Position numbers and translations under genes: made by a program. Below, piece by piece: positions 6,936 to 15,566 of a DNA stretch of 64,000 nucleotides. Each line of letters begins with the position of its first letter. Positions within the stretch are counted from its first letter, which is position 1. Under the pieces are notes generated by a model, which was given only the letters and a program-made list of their open reading frames with translations, did no database searches and had not been told where the DNA came from. This DNA is from Nocardioides sp. JS614 (GTDB lineage Bacteria > Actinomycetota > Actinomycetes > Propionibacteriales > Nocardioidaceae). Location of the stretch: assembly GCF_000015265.1 (NCBI RefSeq), contig NC_008699.1, positions 3,534,001 to 3,598,000 of the forward strand, given 5' to 3'.

Positions 6936-8403
6936 GAGCGCTCCGCAGCCGGGCCAGCGATCGGTCGCGGCCGAGCAGCTCCATCGACTCGAACAGCGGC
7001 GGCGAGACCCGGCGCCCGGTCACGGCGACCCGGACCGGACCGAACGCGTTGCGCGGCTTGACCCCCATCGCCTCGACGAGCTCGGCCTGCAGCGCGTCCT
7101 GGATGGCGCCCGTCGACCACTCCCCGACTCGCTCGAGCGCGTCGAGGGCGCGGCGTACGACGGCCCGCCCGTCGTCGTTGAGCAGCTTCTCCGCGTCGGC
7201 CTCGTCCCGCGTGAACGACTCCTCGTCGACGAACAGGAAGCCGAGCATGTCCACGGACTCGGTGAGCTTGTTGATCCGCTCGGCCACCAGCGGCATGGCC
7301 AGCTCGAGCAGCTGGGTGTCCGCGGGGTTGACCGGGTCGGACAGCACGCCGGCGCCCTTGAGGAACGGGAGCACCCGCTCGGTCATGACGTCGAGGGAGA
7401 GCAGCCGCATGTGCGCGGCGTTGATCGCCTCGGCCTTCTTCATGTCGAAGCGTGCGGGGTTGGGGTTCACGTCGGCGATGTCGAACGCCGCGACCATCTC
7501 CTCCATCGAGAAGACGTCACGGTCGGCGGCGATCGCCCAGCCCAGCAGGGCCAGGTAGTTGAGCAGGCCCTCCGGCAGGAAGCCCTGGTCGCGGTAGGCC
7601 AGCGCGTGCGCCTCCGGGTCCCGCTTGGACAGCTTCTTGTTGCCCTCGCCCATGACGTAGGGCAGGTGGCCGAACTCCGGCGTCGCCTTCGCGATGCCGA
7701 GCTCCTCGAGCGCGGCGTACAGCGCGATCTGGCGCGGCGTGCTGGAGAGCAGGTCCTCGCCACGCAGCACGTGGGTGATCTCCATGTACGCGTCGTCGAC
7801 GGGGTTGACCAGGGTGTAGAGCGGATCGCCGTTGGCGCGGCACAGCGCGTAGTCGGGCACGAACCGGGTCTCGAACGTGACGTCGCCGCGCACCAGGTCG
7901 TGCCAGGTGATCGACCCGTCGGGCATCCGGAACCGGACGACCGGTCGCCGGCCCTCGGCCTCGAACGCGGCGCGCTGCTCGGTGGACAGGTCGCGGCAGA
8001 AGCCGTCGTACCCCATCACCTTCGAGCCGGAGGCCTTGCGGCGCGCGTCCACCTCCTCGTTCGTGCAGAAGCAGTCGTAGGTGTACGACGACTCCGCGAG
8101 GCGGGCCAGCGCGTCGCGGTAGATGTCGCCGCGCTCGCTCTGGAAGTACGGCGCGTGCGGCCCGCCGACCTCCGGGCCCTCGTCCCAGTCCAGGCCGAGC
8201 CAGCGCATCAGGTCGATGATCGCGTCGTAGGACTCCTGGGTGCTGCGCTCCCGGTCGGTGTCCTCGATGCGGAACACGAAGGTGCCGTGGTGGTGCCGCG
8301 CGAACGCCCAGTTGAAGAGCGCGGTGCGGACCAGGCCGACGTGCGGGCTCCCGGTCGGGCTGGGCGCCATCCGGACGCGAACGGTCTTCGGCTGGTTGTT
8401 CAC
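6928..8403 (-). CDS. gltX: Glutamyl-tRNA synthetase
   Basis: This 491-residue class I synthetase has the HIGH-type motif APSPTGSPHVG (residues 13-23) and the KMSKS-type motif KKLSKRD (256-262). It attaches glutamate to tRNA-Glu and, in actinobacteria that use the amidotransferase GatCAB, usually also to tRNA-Gln. The start is GTG 8403, giving an N-terminus NNQPKTVRVRMAPSPTG of normal length; the longer upstream reading adds low-complexity sequence. The tRNA-Glu and tRNA-Gln genes lie downstream on the same strand, beyond the CPBP protease gene. Confidence 0.96.
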   Translation of the reverse strand: MNNQPKTVRVRMAPSPTGSPHVGLVRTALFNWAFARHHHGTFVFRIEDTDRERSTQESYDAIIDLMRWLGLDWDEGPEVGGPHAPYFQSERGDIYRDALARLAESSYTYDCFCTNEEVDARRKASGSKVMGYDGFCRDLSTEQRAAFEAEGRRPVVRFRMPDGSITWHDLVRGDVTFETRFVPDYALCRANGDPLYTLVNPVDDAYMEITHVLRGEDLLSSTPRQIALYAALEELGIAKATPEFGHLPYVMGEGNKKLSKRDPEAHALAYRDQGFLPEGLLNYLALLGWAIAADRDVFSMEEMVAAFDIADVNPNPARFDMKKAEAINAAHMRLLSLDVMTERVLPFLKGAGVLSDPVNPADTQLLELAMPLVAERINKLTESVDMLGFLFVDEESFTRDEADAEKLLNDDGRAVVRRALDALERVGEWSTGAIQDALQAELVEAMGVKPRNAFGPVRVAVTGRRVSPPLFESMELLGRDRSLARLRSALG

Positions 8404-8410
8404 CGCTGGG

Positions 8411-9220
8411 TCACCTTGCCTTGACGGGGTTCGTGAGAGTGCCGAGTCCGGCGATCGAGACCTCGACCTCGTCGCCGACGTCCATGGGGCCGACGCCCTC
8501 GGGGGTGCCGGTGAGGATGACGTCACCGGGGAGCAGCGTCATCACGCTGGACACGTACGCGATCAGGGTCGGGATGTCGAAGATCAGGTCCTTGGTCGAG
8601 CCGTCCTGGACCAGGTCGCCGTTCAGGTGCGTCTGGACGCTGCGGCCCTCCGCGAAGTCGTGCGGGTCGAGGTCGGTCTCGATCCACGGCCCCAGCGGGC
8701 AGAACGAGTCGAAGCCCTTGGCCCGGGTGAACTGCACGTCGCTGCGCTGCAGGTCCCGCGCGGTCACGTCGTTGCCGATCGTGTAGCCGTGGATCACGTC
8801 GGTGGCCTGCTCGGGAGGTACGTCGCGGCAGATCCGGCCGATCACGACGGCGAGCTCGCCCTCGTAGTGCAGGTTCTGCGTCTGCGGCGGGTAGAAGATC
8901 GGGTCGCCCGGGCCGATCACGCTGGTGTTCGGCTTGAGGAACATCAGCGGCTCGGTGGGTAGGTCGTTGCCCAGCTCCGCCGCGTGCGCCGCGTAGTTGC
9001 GGCCGATCCCGACGACCTTGCTGCGCGGCAGCACCGGCGCGAGCAGTCGCACGTCCTCGAGCCGGTGCTCCTGGTCGAGCAGCTTGACGCCGACGTAGAG
9101 CGGGTCGCCGGCCAGGGCCACGACGACGCTGTCGGGGTCCGGCTGCCCGAACTCGTCGAGCTCGCCCGTGACCACGCCGTACAACGGGTCTTCGCCCGTG
9201 GTGAACCTTGCGATGCGCAC
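8411..9220 (-). CDS. Fumarylacetoacetate hydrolase family protein
   Basis: The 269-residue protein carries the FAH C-terminal fold: RNYAAHAAELG, then the metal-binding glutamates in LHYEGELAVVIG, the later GNDVTARDLQ, and ILTGTPEGVGPM near the end. Members hydrolyse or decarboxylate beta-diketo or oxo-acids such as oxaloacetate or homoprotocatechuate intermediates, using Mg or Mn. GTG 9220 is six bases after a TAGGCT -10 box, which suggests a leaderless mRNA. It ends only eight bases before gltX starts, so gltX may be read from this promoter. The substrate is not predictable. Confidence 0.88.
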   Translation of the reverse strand: MRIARFTTGEDPLYGVVTGELDEFGQPDPDSVVVALAGDPLYVGVKLLDQEHRLEDVRLLAPVLPRSKVVGIGRNYAAHAAELGNDLPTEPLMFLKPNTSVIGPGDPIFYPPQTQNLHYEGELAVVIGRICRDVPPEQATDVIHGYTIGNDVTARDLQRSDVQFTRAKGFDSFCPLGPWIETDLDPHDFAEGRSVQTHLNGDLVQDGSTKDLIFDIPTLIAYVSSVMTLLPGDVILTGTPEGVGPMDVGDEVEVSIAGLGTLTNPVKAR

Positions 9221-9250
9221 TAGGGGAGCCTACCGAGCGGGCGCGCGGGC

Positions 9251-11620
9251 TCAGGGCGCCAGGTGCACGACCTCCACGAGCTGGTCGCGGATCTGCGCGG
9301 CGGTCCACGGGAAGCGCACCCACTGCTCGTTCGAGAACATCTCGGTCTGGTCGTCCGACCAGCGGGACGTCGGGTCCTCGTACTGGCTGTAGGTGAGGAT
9401 CGTGCGCGCGTCGACGCCGGTCCGGCCCCGGAAGGCGACCGCCTGGAGGTACGACGAGCCGCGGGTGACCGGGTCGAGGACCGGGTCGCCGAGCGTGCTG
9501 CTGACCGCGTTCGCGTCGCCGGACAGGTCGCCGAGGCCGCCGCCGAGCGGCCAGCCGGCGGAGCCCCGGTCGCCCGAGCGATGGAGCTCGCCGTACGTCT
9601 TGGTCAGGCCGGCGTCGCGGTCGGTGACCAGCGCGATCGCCGCGGCCAGCGCGTCGACGACGGGCTGCGCGGTCGACAGCGTGCGCGGCGTCGTCAGCGG
9701 GTGGGCGGGCGAGAACGGCACCTCCCAGAGGCCGACGTCGCGCTGGTCCGCGAGCCGGACGAACTCCTGGAAGATCGCGGCGCCGGCCGAGGAGGTCGCG
9801 TCCGAGCGGCCGTCCCAGTCGTGCAGCAGCCGGCAGGCGGCGACCAGGCCGGTGGCGTCGCAGACCCGGTCGAGCCGACCGCCGACCCGGGCCACCTCGG
9901 CGGCGTACACCCGGTTGGCGTGCTCGTGCGCCGCCAGCGTGCGCGGCGTCTCCTTCCCGACCTCCAACCGGTCGCGCACGTAGGCCATCACGACCTTCGT
10001 GCGCATGGTCCGCTCACAGTCCTCGCAGCCGATGATCCGCGGGTAGCCGGTCAGCCGCACCTCGTCGTTGGGCAGCCAGTAGGAGTCGTTGGCGTTCATC
10101 ACCCAGTCGCGGCGGACGACCTCGGGCAGGTGCGAGGGGCCGAGGATGCCGGGGCGCTGGGCATCCTCGTCGGTGCCCCACGCACAGCCCGTGCTGGCCC
10201 GGGTGCCGTCGAGCCCGGGGAGCCCGGCGACGCTGAAGATCAGCCGGCCGGCCGGGGTCATGCACCGGCGCGCGAGGGCGTCGGTGACGTGCGGGGTGAC
10301 CGCGTGGTCGGCGTACAGGACGTCGCCGGCGCGGTCGGCGGCGACCGTGTTGACCCACGGCATGCCGCCGCCCCGGTCCTGGCGGCGCAGCAGGTTGCGC
10401 ACCGAGCTCGCCATGTTCATCGCCAGGAAGGTGTCGAAGGTGCGCAGGTGCTCGGCGTTCGCGTCGCGGAACGCCCAGAAGCTGCCCTTGGTCCAGCCCA
10501 TGAACAGGCTCGGTGCGTTGAGGACGTAGCCCTGCGGCGTCCGCCAGAGGGTGCGGGTCACGGTCTCGACCCCGGCGTCGGTCCGGACCTGCACGTCGAC
10601 GTCGCGCCGCTCGAGCTCGGCGGTGCCGCCGTCGGCGGTCCGGTAGCTGGTGGGGGTGTCGGCGGTCGTGTACTGGTACGGCGTGAACCGGAAGCCGGTC
10701 GACACGGTGTGGCTCCACGCCACGTCCTTGTTGAAGCCGATGTTGATCGCCGGGAAGCCGGTCAGCGCGCCGCCGGCGACGTCCAGCTTGCCCGGGACGG
10801 TCAGGTGCATCTGGGTGAAGCGGTACCGGCCGAGCCAGGGGAAGTGCGGGTTGCCGAGGATCATCCCGCGGCGGGTGGAGGTGTCCTCGCCGCCGACCGC
10901 GGTGGCGTTCGACCCGAACTCGGCGTCGGGCTCGAGCGCCTCACGCAGCTCCGCCCGCGTCGGCCTCGCGGTGGGCTTCACGCCGGCGGCCGGCGGCGCC
11001 GCGTCGGCGATCTGCGGGAGCAGGCGGGTCGTGGAGGAGATCAGCTGCGCGAGGTAGAAGGCGTACCAGACGTCGGTGGTCGTGACGTCGGGCGCGATCC
11101 ACGCCTCGTCCGCACAGGCCGGGTCGGTGATCTCGTGCTCGGCCAGCCAGGCGTTGATGCCGGCGGTCTCGGCGGCCACCATCGCCTTCGCCCGACCACT
11201 GGGGCCGGCGACCGGGTCGGCGAGGAGCTGCTCCACGACCTCGCGGTCGCGCAGGTCGGTGACCAGCGTGTCCCACTCGAGGTTCGTGGCCGAGCCGCCG
11301 ACGTTGTCCTTGTAGGTGGCGTCCGGGCCCTCGTAGAGGGAGCGCTGCCCGCGCGCGGTGAGCAGCGTGTCCATCAGGTTGCACGTCGCCTCGGCCGTGG
11401 TGATCCAGCCGGCGCCGTACGCCATGCCCGGCAGGGTGTTCGACCGGATGTGCGGGATGCCGTGCTCGGTGATCCGGATCGTCACGTCGTACGCCGGCGC
11501 CTTCGCCGCCCGTGTGGCCGCGACGGGGGCGGCCTCGGCGGAGGTCGCGGCCGCGGAGAGCGGTGCGAGCAGGAGCAGGGTGGCCAGGGCGGCCCCGGCG
11601 CGAGTGGTCTTCGGCTGCAC
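9251..11620 (-). CDS. Secreted penicillin acylase family Ntn hydrolase
   Basis: The 789-residue precursor has a signal peptide (positive start, hydrophobic residues 10-26, Ala-rich cleavage region near 31). It then has an alpha chain, a spacer, and the autocatalytic cleavage site before Ser237 in FGSNATAVGG. Ser237 would be the N-terminal nucleophile of the beta chain. The downstream GNPHFPW and MHLTVPG motifs fit aculeacin A acylase, cephalosporin acylase and acyl-homoserine-lactone acylases of actinobacteria. It likely acts outside the membrane on an amide-linked acyl chain, possibly for quorum quenching or lipopeptide deacylation. The GTG start is six bases after TAGGTT, a leaderless arrangement. 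Confidence 0.88.
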   Translation of the reverse strand: MQPKTTRAGAALATLLLLAPLSAAATSAEAAPVAATRAAKAPAYDVTIRITEHGIPHIRSNTLPGMAYGAGWITTAEATCNLMDTLLTARGQRSLYEGPDATYKDNVGGSATNLEWDTLVTDLRDREVVEQLLADPVAGPSGRAKAMVAAETAGINAWLAEHEITDPACADEAWIAPDVTTTDVWYAFYLAQLISSTTRLLPQIADAAPPAAGVKPTARPTRAELREALEPDAEFGSNATAVGGEDTSTRRGMILGNPHFPWLGRYRFTQMHLTVPGKLDVAGGALTGFPAINIGFNKDVAWSHTVSTGFRFTPYQYTTADTPTSYRTADGGTAELERRDVDVQVRTDAGVETVTRTLWRTPQGYVLNAPSLFMGWTKGSFWAFRDANAEHLRTFDTFLAMNMASSVRNLLRRQDRGGGMPWVNTVAADRAGDVLYADHAVTPHVTDALARRCMTPAGRLIFSVAGLPGLDGTRASTGCAWGTDEDAQRPGILGPSHLPEVVRRDWVMNANDSYWLPNDEVRLTGYPRIIGCEDCERTMRTKVVMAYVRDRLEVGKETPRTLAAHEHANRVYAAEVARVGGRLDRVCDATGLVAACRLLHDWDGRSDATSSAGAAIFQEFVRLADQRDVGLWEVPFSPAHPLTTPRTLSTAQPVVDALAAAIALVTDRDAGLTKTYGELHRSGDRGSAGWPLGGGLGDLSGDANAVSSTLGDPVLDPVTRGSSYLQAVAFRGRTGVDARTILTYSQYEDPTSRWSDDQTEMFSNEQWVRFPWTAAQIRDQLVEVVHLAP

Positions 11621-11683
11621 GGCCGAAACCTAGCTCCCGCGCGCGGCGCCGGCAGCGGATCGCCACACCGGTCTCGACCGGGT

Positions 11684-12286
11684 CTACACCGGCACCAGGG
11701 GCTCGTGATCTCCGTCCGGGAGCTCGACGACGATCGGCAGACCGGCGCGGATCTGACCGCCACGCTCGACGACGGCCATGACCCCGGCCTTGCGCACGAT
11801 CCCGACGCCGTCGACCGACTCGGCCCCTCCGGTCGCGCCGAGCGCCACGTCCGAGCTCGACGCGCGGCCGTCGATCCGGGCGACGACGACCTTGAGCAGC
11901 CCGGCGGAGAGGTCGTCGATCTGGCGGCACGGGTTGCGCAGGCCGGTCACGCGCAGGACCGCGTCGCCGATGTGCAGGCGGGTCCCGGTGGGCAGGCGCA
12001 GCAGGTCGAGACCGCCGGTGAGGATGTTCTCGCCGAGCCCACCGGCGCCCACGTCATGGCCGGCGGCCCGGGCCTCCTCGAGGAGCTCCTGGTGGATCAG
12101 GTGCACCTGGCGCAGGTTCGGCTGGTTCGGGTCGCGCCGGACCCGGGAGCGGTGCTGCACGAGCGTGCCCGCGTGGGCGTCCCCGGCGACGCCCATGCCC
12201 TCGACGAGGGTGATCGACTCCTGCGGGATCTTGCTGAACCGATGGGTCTCGTCGCGGGCGACGGCGACGACGACCGATCCGACCAC
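11684..12286 (-). CDS. MOSC domain protein
   Basis: The 200-residue protein matches the MOSC (molybdenum cofactor sulfurase C-terminal) domain. It has GVAGDAHAGTLVQHRSRV near the N-terminus, GLGENILTGGLDLLRLPTGTRL, and the conserved Cys in GLRNPCRQI (residues about 115-123), which would bind the cofactor sulfur. Stand-alone MOSC proteins move sulfur to Moco or reduce N-hydroxylated compounds (YiiM-like). GTG 12286 follows a TAGCAT box by six bases. It is divergent from the next gene, with only 33 bases between starts. Confidence 0.88.
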   Translation of the reverse strand: MVGSVVVAVARDETHRFSKIPQESITLVEGMGVAGDAHAGTLVQHRSRVRRDPNQPNLRQVHLIHQELLEEARAAGHDVGAGGLGENILTGGLDLLRLPTGTRLHIGDAVLRVTGLRNPCRQIDDLSAGLLKVVVARIDGRASSSDVALGATGGAESVDGVGIVRKAGVMAVVERGGQIRAGLPIVVELPDGDHEPLVPV

Positions 12287-12319
12287 GCTGGGATGCTACG
12301 CGCGTCATAGCCTCGTGGC

Positions 12320-13231
12320 GTGCAGTGGCTGGAGCGCGGGGAGTGGGAAGCGAGGGCGACGGCCCACCGCGAGCGGCTCCTCCCCTACGTCGAGCCGCAC
12401 CTCGAGCGCAGACGACGGGGCACCAAGCATCCGGTCCACGACTTCCTCTTCACCTACTACGGCTTCCGGCCGGCACAGCTGCTCCGGTGGCACCCCGGCT
12501 TCGGAGTCGCCCTCGAGGACGCGCCCGAGCATGCGGGCCTCAGGGGCTACGCCCGGGTCGTGTGCCCGAGCACGCGCCATGGCGCGTCCTCAGGCACACG
12601 ACCCGACGCCGCCGCGGTGACCGAGCAGCACGTGGCCTCCCAGCGGCCGTTGCTGGAGGCGCTGCGGCGCCTGCTGCGTGCGACCGAGGCGCGGCCGGCG
12701 AACTTCGGCTGCTTCGGCCTGCACGAGTGGGCGATGGTCTACCGGCTCTCCGAGGACGAGACCCGGCACGCCGCCTGGCCCCTGCGCCTCGGCGCGGCCG
12801 GCACCGACGCGGTCGTGGAATCGCACCGGATCGCCTGCTCGCACTTCGACGCCTACCGGTTCTTCACCCCCGCAGCCACGCCGCTCAACACGCTGCGACC
12901 CACGTCGGCCGACCGCCCGGCGTACGAGCAGCCCGGCTGCCTGCACGCGGGCATGGACCTCTACAAGCACGCCTTCCGGCTCACCCCGATGATCAGCTCC
13001 GACCTGGTCGCCGACTGCTTCGAGCTGGCGTGGGACATCCGGGGGCTCGACATGCGGGCCGCGCCGTACGACCTGACGGGGCTCGACGAGCGCGCCTTCG
13101 AGCCGGTGCGGATCGAGACGGCCGCCGGCAAGGCGGAGTACGCCGAGGCGCAGCGCGGCTTCGCCGAGCGGGCCGCCCCGCTGCGCGCGCGGCTGGTCGC
13201 CGAGTGCGAGCGGCTGCTCGCGGCCGAGTGA
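12320..13231 (+). CDS. Conserved protein annotated as 3-methyladenine DNA glycosylase, with in-frame palindrome
   Basis: The 303-residue protein belongs to an actinobacterial family usually labelled 3-methyladenine DNA glycosylase. I recognise its segments KHPVHDFLFTYYGFRPAQLLRWHPG and FGLHEWAMVY but see no helix-hairpin-helix or known catalytic motif, so that activity is unproven. GTG 12320 follows a TAGCCT box by six bases. Residues about 79-95 are encoded by a 50-bp palindromic element that recurs at 45360. They sit between GLRGYA and EQHVASQRPLL, a place where I would expect only a short linker, so the insert appears tolerated in frame. The rest of the frame is unbroken. Confidence 0.75.
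   Translation: MQWLERGEWEARATAHRERLLPYVEPHLERRRRGTKHPVHDFLFTYYGFRPAQLLRWHPGFGVALEDAPEHAGLRGYARVVCPSTRHGASSGTRPDAAAVTEQHVASQRPLLEALRRLLRATEARPANFGCFGLHEWAMVYRLSEDETRHAAWPLRLGAAGTDAVVESHRIACSHFDAYRFFTPAATPLNTLRPTSADRPAYEQPGCLHAGMDLYKHAFRLTPMISSDLVADCFELAWDIRGLDMRAAPYDLTGLDERAFEPVRIETAAGKAEYAEAQRGFAERAAPLRARLVAECERLLAAE
12555..12604. repeat. 50-bp palindromic element, copy 1 (inside a gene)
   Basis: The outer arms GGGTCGTGTGCC (12555-12566) and GGCACACGACCC (12593-12604) are perfect reverse complements. The centre ACGCGCCATGGCGCGT is itself a perfect 16-bp palindrome. Extended to GAC on the right, it matches 45360-45412 at 44 of 53 positions without gaps. It lies in frame within the 12320-13231 gene. 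Confidence 0.85.
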
Positions 13232-13235
13232 TCGC

Positions 13236-13703
13236 TCAGACCTTCCGAGGCACGTTGCCGGTGAGGCTGAACATCCAGCGCATCGCCTTGTGCCCGCCGT
13301 CGGCGGTCGGGCCGAACATGCACGGGCAGCCGCCGGGGATCACGGTGACCCCGTGCTCGCGCCCGTACGCCGTCGCGGCGTCCGAGACGCTCCCGGCGCC
13401 CGGGCCGCGGTGCATCCAGACGTGCGTGATGCCGAGGTCGACGCACTCGTGCATCGTCTCCTCGGCCGTCGACGGACGGGTGCCGATCACGACCGCCTCG
13501 ACCCCGCCGGGCACGGACCTCAGGTCCGGGAAGCAGGCGTCGCCCTCGACGCGGTCGGCGTTCGGGTTGATCGCGACGACGTCGTACCCGCGCTCCCGCA
13601 GCCGCTGGTAGACCATGTTCGCGCCGTGGCCCTTCGGCGCGTGGGACACGCCCGTGACGGCGATCCGGTTGTGGGCGAGGAACTCGGTTGCGGCTTCCTT
13701 CAT
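13236..13703 (-). CDS. CoA-binding domain protein (YccU-like)
   Basis: The 155-residue protein is a single Rossmann-like CoA-binding domain: IAVTGVSHAPKGHGANMVYQRLRERGYDVVAINPN near the N-terminus, VIGTRPSTAEETMHECVDLGITHVWMHRGPG in the middle, and a conserved Cys pair GGCPCMFG at the end. This resembles the CoA-binding part of succinyl-CoA synthetase, as a stand-alone COG1832 protein. ATG 13703 gives the usual length. It converges with the upstream gene, ending five bases after it. The biochemical role is undetermined. Confidence 0.85.
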   Translation of the reverse strand: MKEAATEFLAHNRIAVTGVSHAPKGHGANMVYQRLRERGYDVVAINPNADRVEGDACFPDLRSVPGGVEAVVIGTRPSTAEETMHECVDLGITHVWMHRGPGAGSVSDAATAYGREHGVTVIPGGCPCMFGPTADGGHKAMRWMFSLTGNVPRKV

Positions 13704-13818
13704 GGTGACCACGAGACCGATGCTCGTCGCCGCCGGGCCGACCGGCCAGGGCCAAAGGGCCCGCCACGATGACCTTCGACCCTGGGTCCTCCCGAGGCCC
13801 CGACCTAGCGTCGAGGGC

Positions 13819-13986
13819 GTGGGAATGCCCGTACCGAAGTGTCCGATCCGCCCCGGCGACGCGTGCACCCTGTGCCACCCCGGCGCGCACGGGCCGGAGG
13901 ACTGCGGCCTGGTGTGGCTGGTGATGGGCGACCCCGAGCTGCGCGAGCGGCTCGCCGAGATCCGTCGCGAGGCTGCCGCCGGCTGA
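13819..13986 (+). CDS. Small Cys-containing protein of DUF6767 type
   Basis: The protein has 55 residues. Its N-terminal half has four cysteines (KCPIRPGDACTLCHPGAHG and EDCG), and its C-terminal half is an acidic helix ending LRERLAEIRREAA. The CxnCxxC pattern with a histidine suggests a small metal or Fe-S site. GTG 13819 lies seven bases after a TAGCGT box, consistent with a leaderless start; an ATG two codons later is possible. Similar short proteins occur in related actinobacteria, with no known function. Confidence 0.65.
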   Translation: MGMPVPKCPIRPGDACTLCHPGAHGPEDCGLVWLVMGDPELRERLAEIRREAAAG

Positions 13987-14098
13987 CCCCGGGCCCACCT
14001 GTCATGTGGGGATCCGGGTTCGCCGAAACGGCTCCTGGAACGGCCGCCCGCTCCTACCCTGACCTGACACACGCCAGTCGAGGTCCGGGGGTTCGGTC

Positions 14099-14383
14099 AT
14101 GTTCAAGCAGGTTCAGGTCGCGTTCGTCACCGCCGCCCTGGTGGCGGCTCCGCTCGTGGTCGGGATCGCCGGACCAGCCGAGGCCGCGGGCAAGTACTAC
14201 GCCAACTGCGACTCGCTGCACCGTGACTACCGGCACGGCGTGGCGAAGAGCGCGGGCGCTGCCGCGAAGCAGGTGCGCGACGGGTACGGCCGCCCGGCGT
14301 ACGGGAAGCAGGCGCGCGCCGTCTACGCGACCAACAGCTCCCGCCTCGACCGCGACAAGGACGGCACCGCCTGCGAGGCCTGA
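14099..14383 (+). CDS. Secreted excalibur calcium-binding domain protein
   Basis: This 94-residue preprotein has a signal peptide: MFKQVQV, a hydrophobic stretch to about residue 25, then AEAAG. The mature part is one excalibur domain: YYANCDSLHRDY at the start and the EF-hand-like loop DRDKDGTACE at the end, where the acidic residues would bind Ca2+. Excalibur domains are found on extracellular nucleases and small secreted proteins. No nuclease domain is attached here. Confidence 0.88.
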   Translation: MFKQVQVAFVTAALVAAPLVVGIAGPAEAAGKYYANCDSLHRDYRHGVAKSAGAAAKQVRDGYGRPAYGKQARAVYATNSSRLDRDKDGTACEA

Positions 14384-14430
14384 GCCGCGCTCGCGCGGCC
14401 GTTGTCCGTAGCTCGCCCTACGGTGTCGGC

Positions 14431-15033
14431 ATGGCAGAGATCGTGCTGTTCCACCACGTCCAGGGTCTGACCGACGGGGTGCGGGCCTTCGCCGACGACC
14501 TCCGCGCCGGCGGGCACACCGTGCACACACCCGACCTCTTCGAGGGCCAGGTCACGACGTCGATCGAGGACGGCATGGCGCTGCGGGGCGACATCGGCGG
14601 CGACGTCCTCGACGAGCGTGCGGACCGAGCGGTCGCGGACCTCCCGGCGAGTCTCGTGTACGCCGGGTTCTCCTTCGGGGTCGGCGCGGCCCAGCGGCTG
14701 GCGCAGACCCGGCCGGGGGCGCGCGGGGCGCTCCTCTACGAGGCGTGCTACCCGATCACGGGCGAGTGGGCGTTCGGGCCGTGGCCGGACCGGCTGCCGG
14801 TCCAGGTGCACGGCATGGACGCCGACGACTTCTTCGCGCTCGAGGGCGACCTCGACGCCGCTCGCGAGCTGGTCGCGACCGCCAACCGGGGCGCGGGCGA
14901 GGGCGTCGGCGAGCTGTTCGTCTACCCCGGTGACCGACACCTGTTCGCCGACCGCTCCCTGCCGTCGTACGACGCGGACGCGGCGGCGCTGCTGCTCGAG
15001 CGGACCCGCGCCTTCCTCGACCGGCTCGGCTGA
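14431..15033 (+). CDS. Dienelactone hydrolase family protein
   Basis: The 200-residue alpha/beta hydrolase has the oxyanion start IVLFHHVQGLT, nucleophile elbow AGFSFG with Ser81, and a C-terminal His in YPGDRHLFADRS. Classical dienelactone hydrolases use Cys as nucleophile; this one has Ser, like many uncharacterised members. TACGGT precedes ATG 14431 by six bases (leaderless). The 2'-5' RNA ligase-like gene begins seven bases after its stop, so the two are probably cotranscribed. Confidence 0.85.
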   Translation: MAEIVLFHHVQGLTDGVRAFADDLRAGGHTVHTPDLFEGQVTTSIEDGMALRGDIGGDVLDERADRAVADLPASLVYAGFSFGVGAAQRLAQTRPGARGALLYEACYPITGEWAFGPWPDRLPVQVHGMDADDFFALEGDLDAARELVATANRGAGEGVGELFVYPGDRHLFADRSLPSYDADAAALLLERTRAFLDRLG

Positions 15034-15039
15034 GGGGCG

Positions 15040-15561
15040 ATGCACCCCGGCCACTCGGTGCTGCAGGTCCCGGTCCCGCAGCTGGAGTACTTCGTCCGCG
15101 CACGGACCGAGCACTACGACCCGTCCTACCTCTCCGCGGACACCGCCCACGTGCACGCCCACGTGACCGCGCTCGGTCCGTTCGTGGCCGAGCTGACCTC
15201 CGACGTCGACCGGCGGGTCGCGGCGATCGCGGCCGAGACGCCGGCCTTCGACTTCGTGCTCGAGCGGGTCGGGCGCTTCGCCGACGGCATCATCCACCTG
15301 GTGCCCGAGCCCGACGAGCCGTTCCGCAAGCTGACCGCCCGGCTGGCGGCCGAGTTCCCCGAGCACCCGCCGTACGCCGGCCGCTACGCCGACGTCGCGC
15401 CGCACCTCACCCTCGACCTGCTCTCCCCCGACGTCACCGAGGCCTCCACGCTCGCCCTGCTCGACGGGGTGCTGCCGGCTCGGTGCCGGGCGACCCGGCT
15501 CGATCTCGCGTGGTACCAGCCGCACGCGACCGGCGTCCTGCAGTCGTGGCGGCTAGCGTGA
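15040..15561 (+). CDS. 2'-5' RNA ligase / cyclic phosphodiesterase superfamily protein
   Basis: The 173-residue protein has the two HxT motifs of the 2H superfamily: HAHVTALGPF at about 38-47 and APHLTLDL at about 124-131. These histidines and threonines form the phosphodiester-cleaving or ligating site in LigT/ThpR proteins. Its biological substrate in bacteria is uncertain. It sits directly downstream of the dienelactone hydrolase gene. Confidence 0.82.
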   Translation: MHPGHSVLQVPVPQLEYFVRARTEHYDPSYLSADTAHVHAHVTALGPFVAELTSDVDRRVAAIAAETPAFDFVLERVGRFADGIIHLVPEPDEPFRKLTARLAAEFPEHPPYAGRYADVAPHLTLDLLSPDVTEASTLALLDGVLPARCRATRLDLAWYQPHATGVLQSWRLA

Positions 15562-15566
15562 GCCGC

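Noticed and set aside
9263..12310. A 1015-residue open frame on the + strand
   Set aside because: It is antisense to the penicillin acylase and MOSC genes, has no recognisable domain, and has the Gly/Arg/Val-rich composition of a high-GC shadow.
12320..13231. Assigning true 3-methyladenine glycosylase activity
   Set aside because: The family name is common in databases, but no glycosylase motif is visible, so it is kept only as a label.
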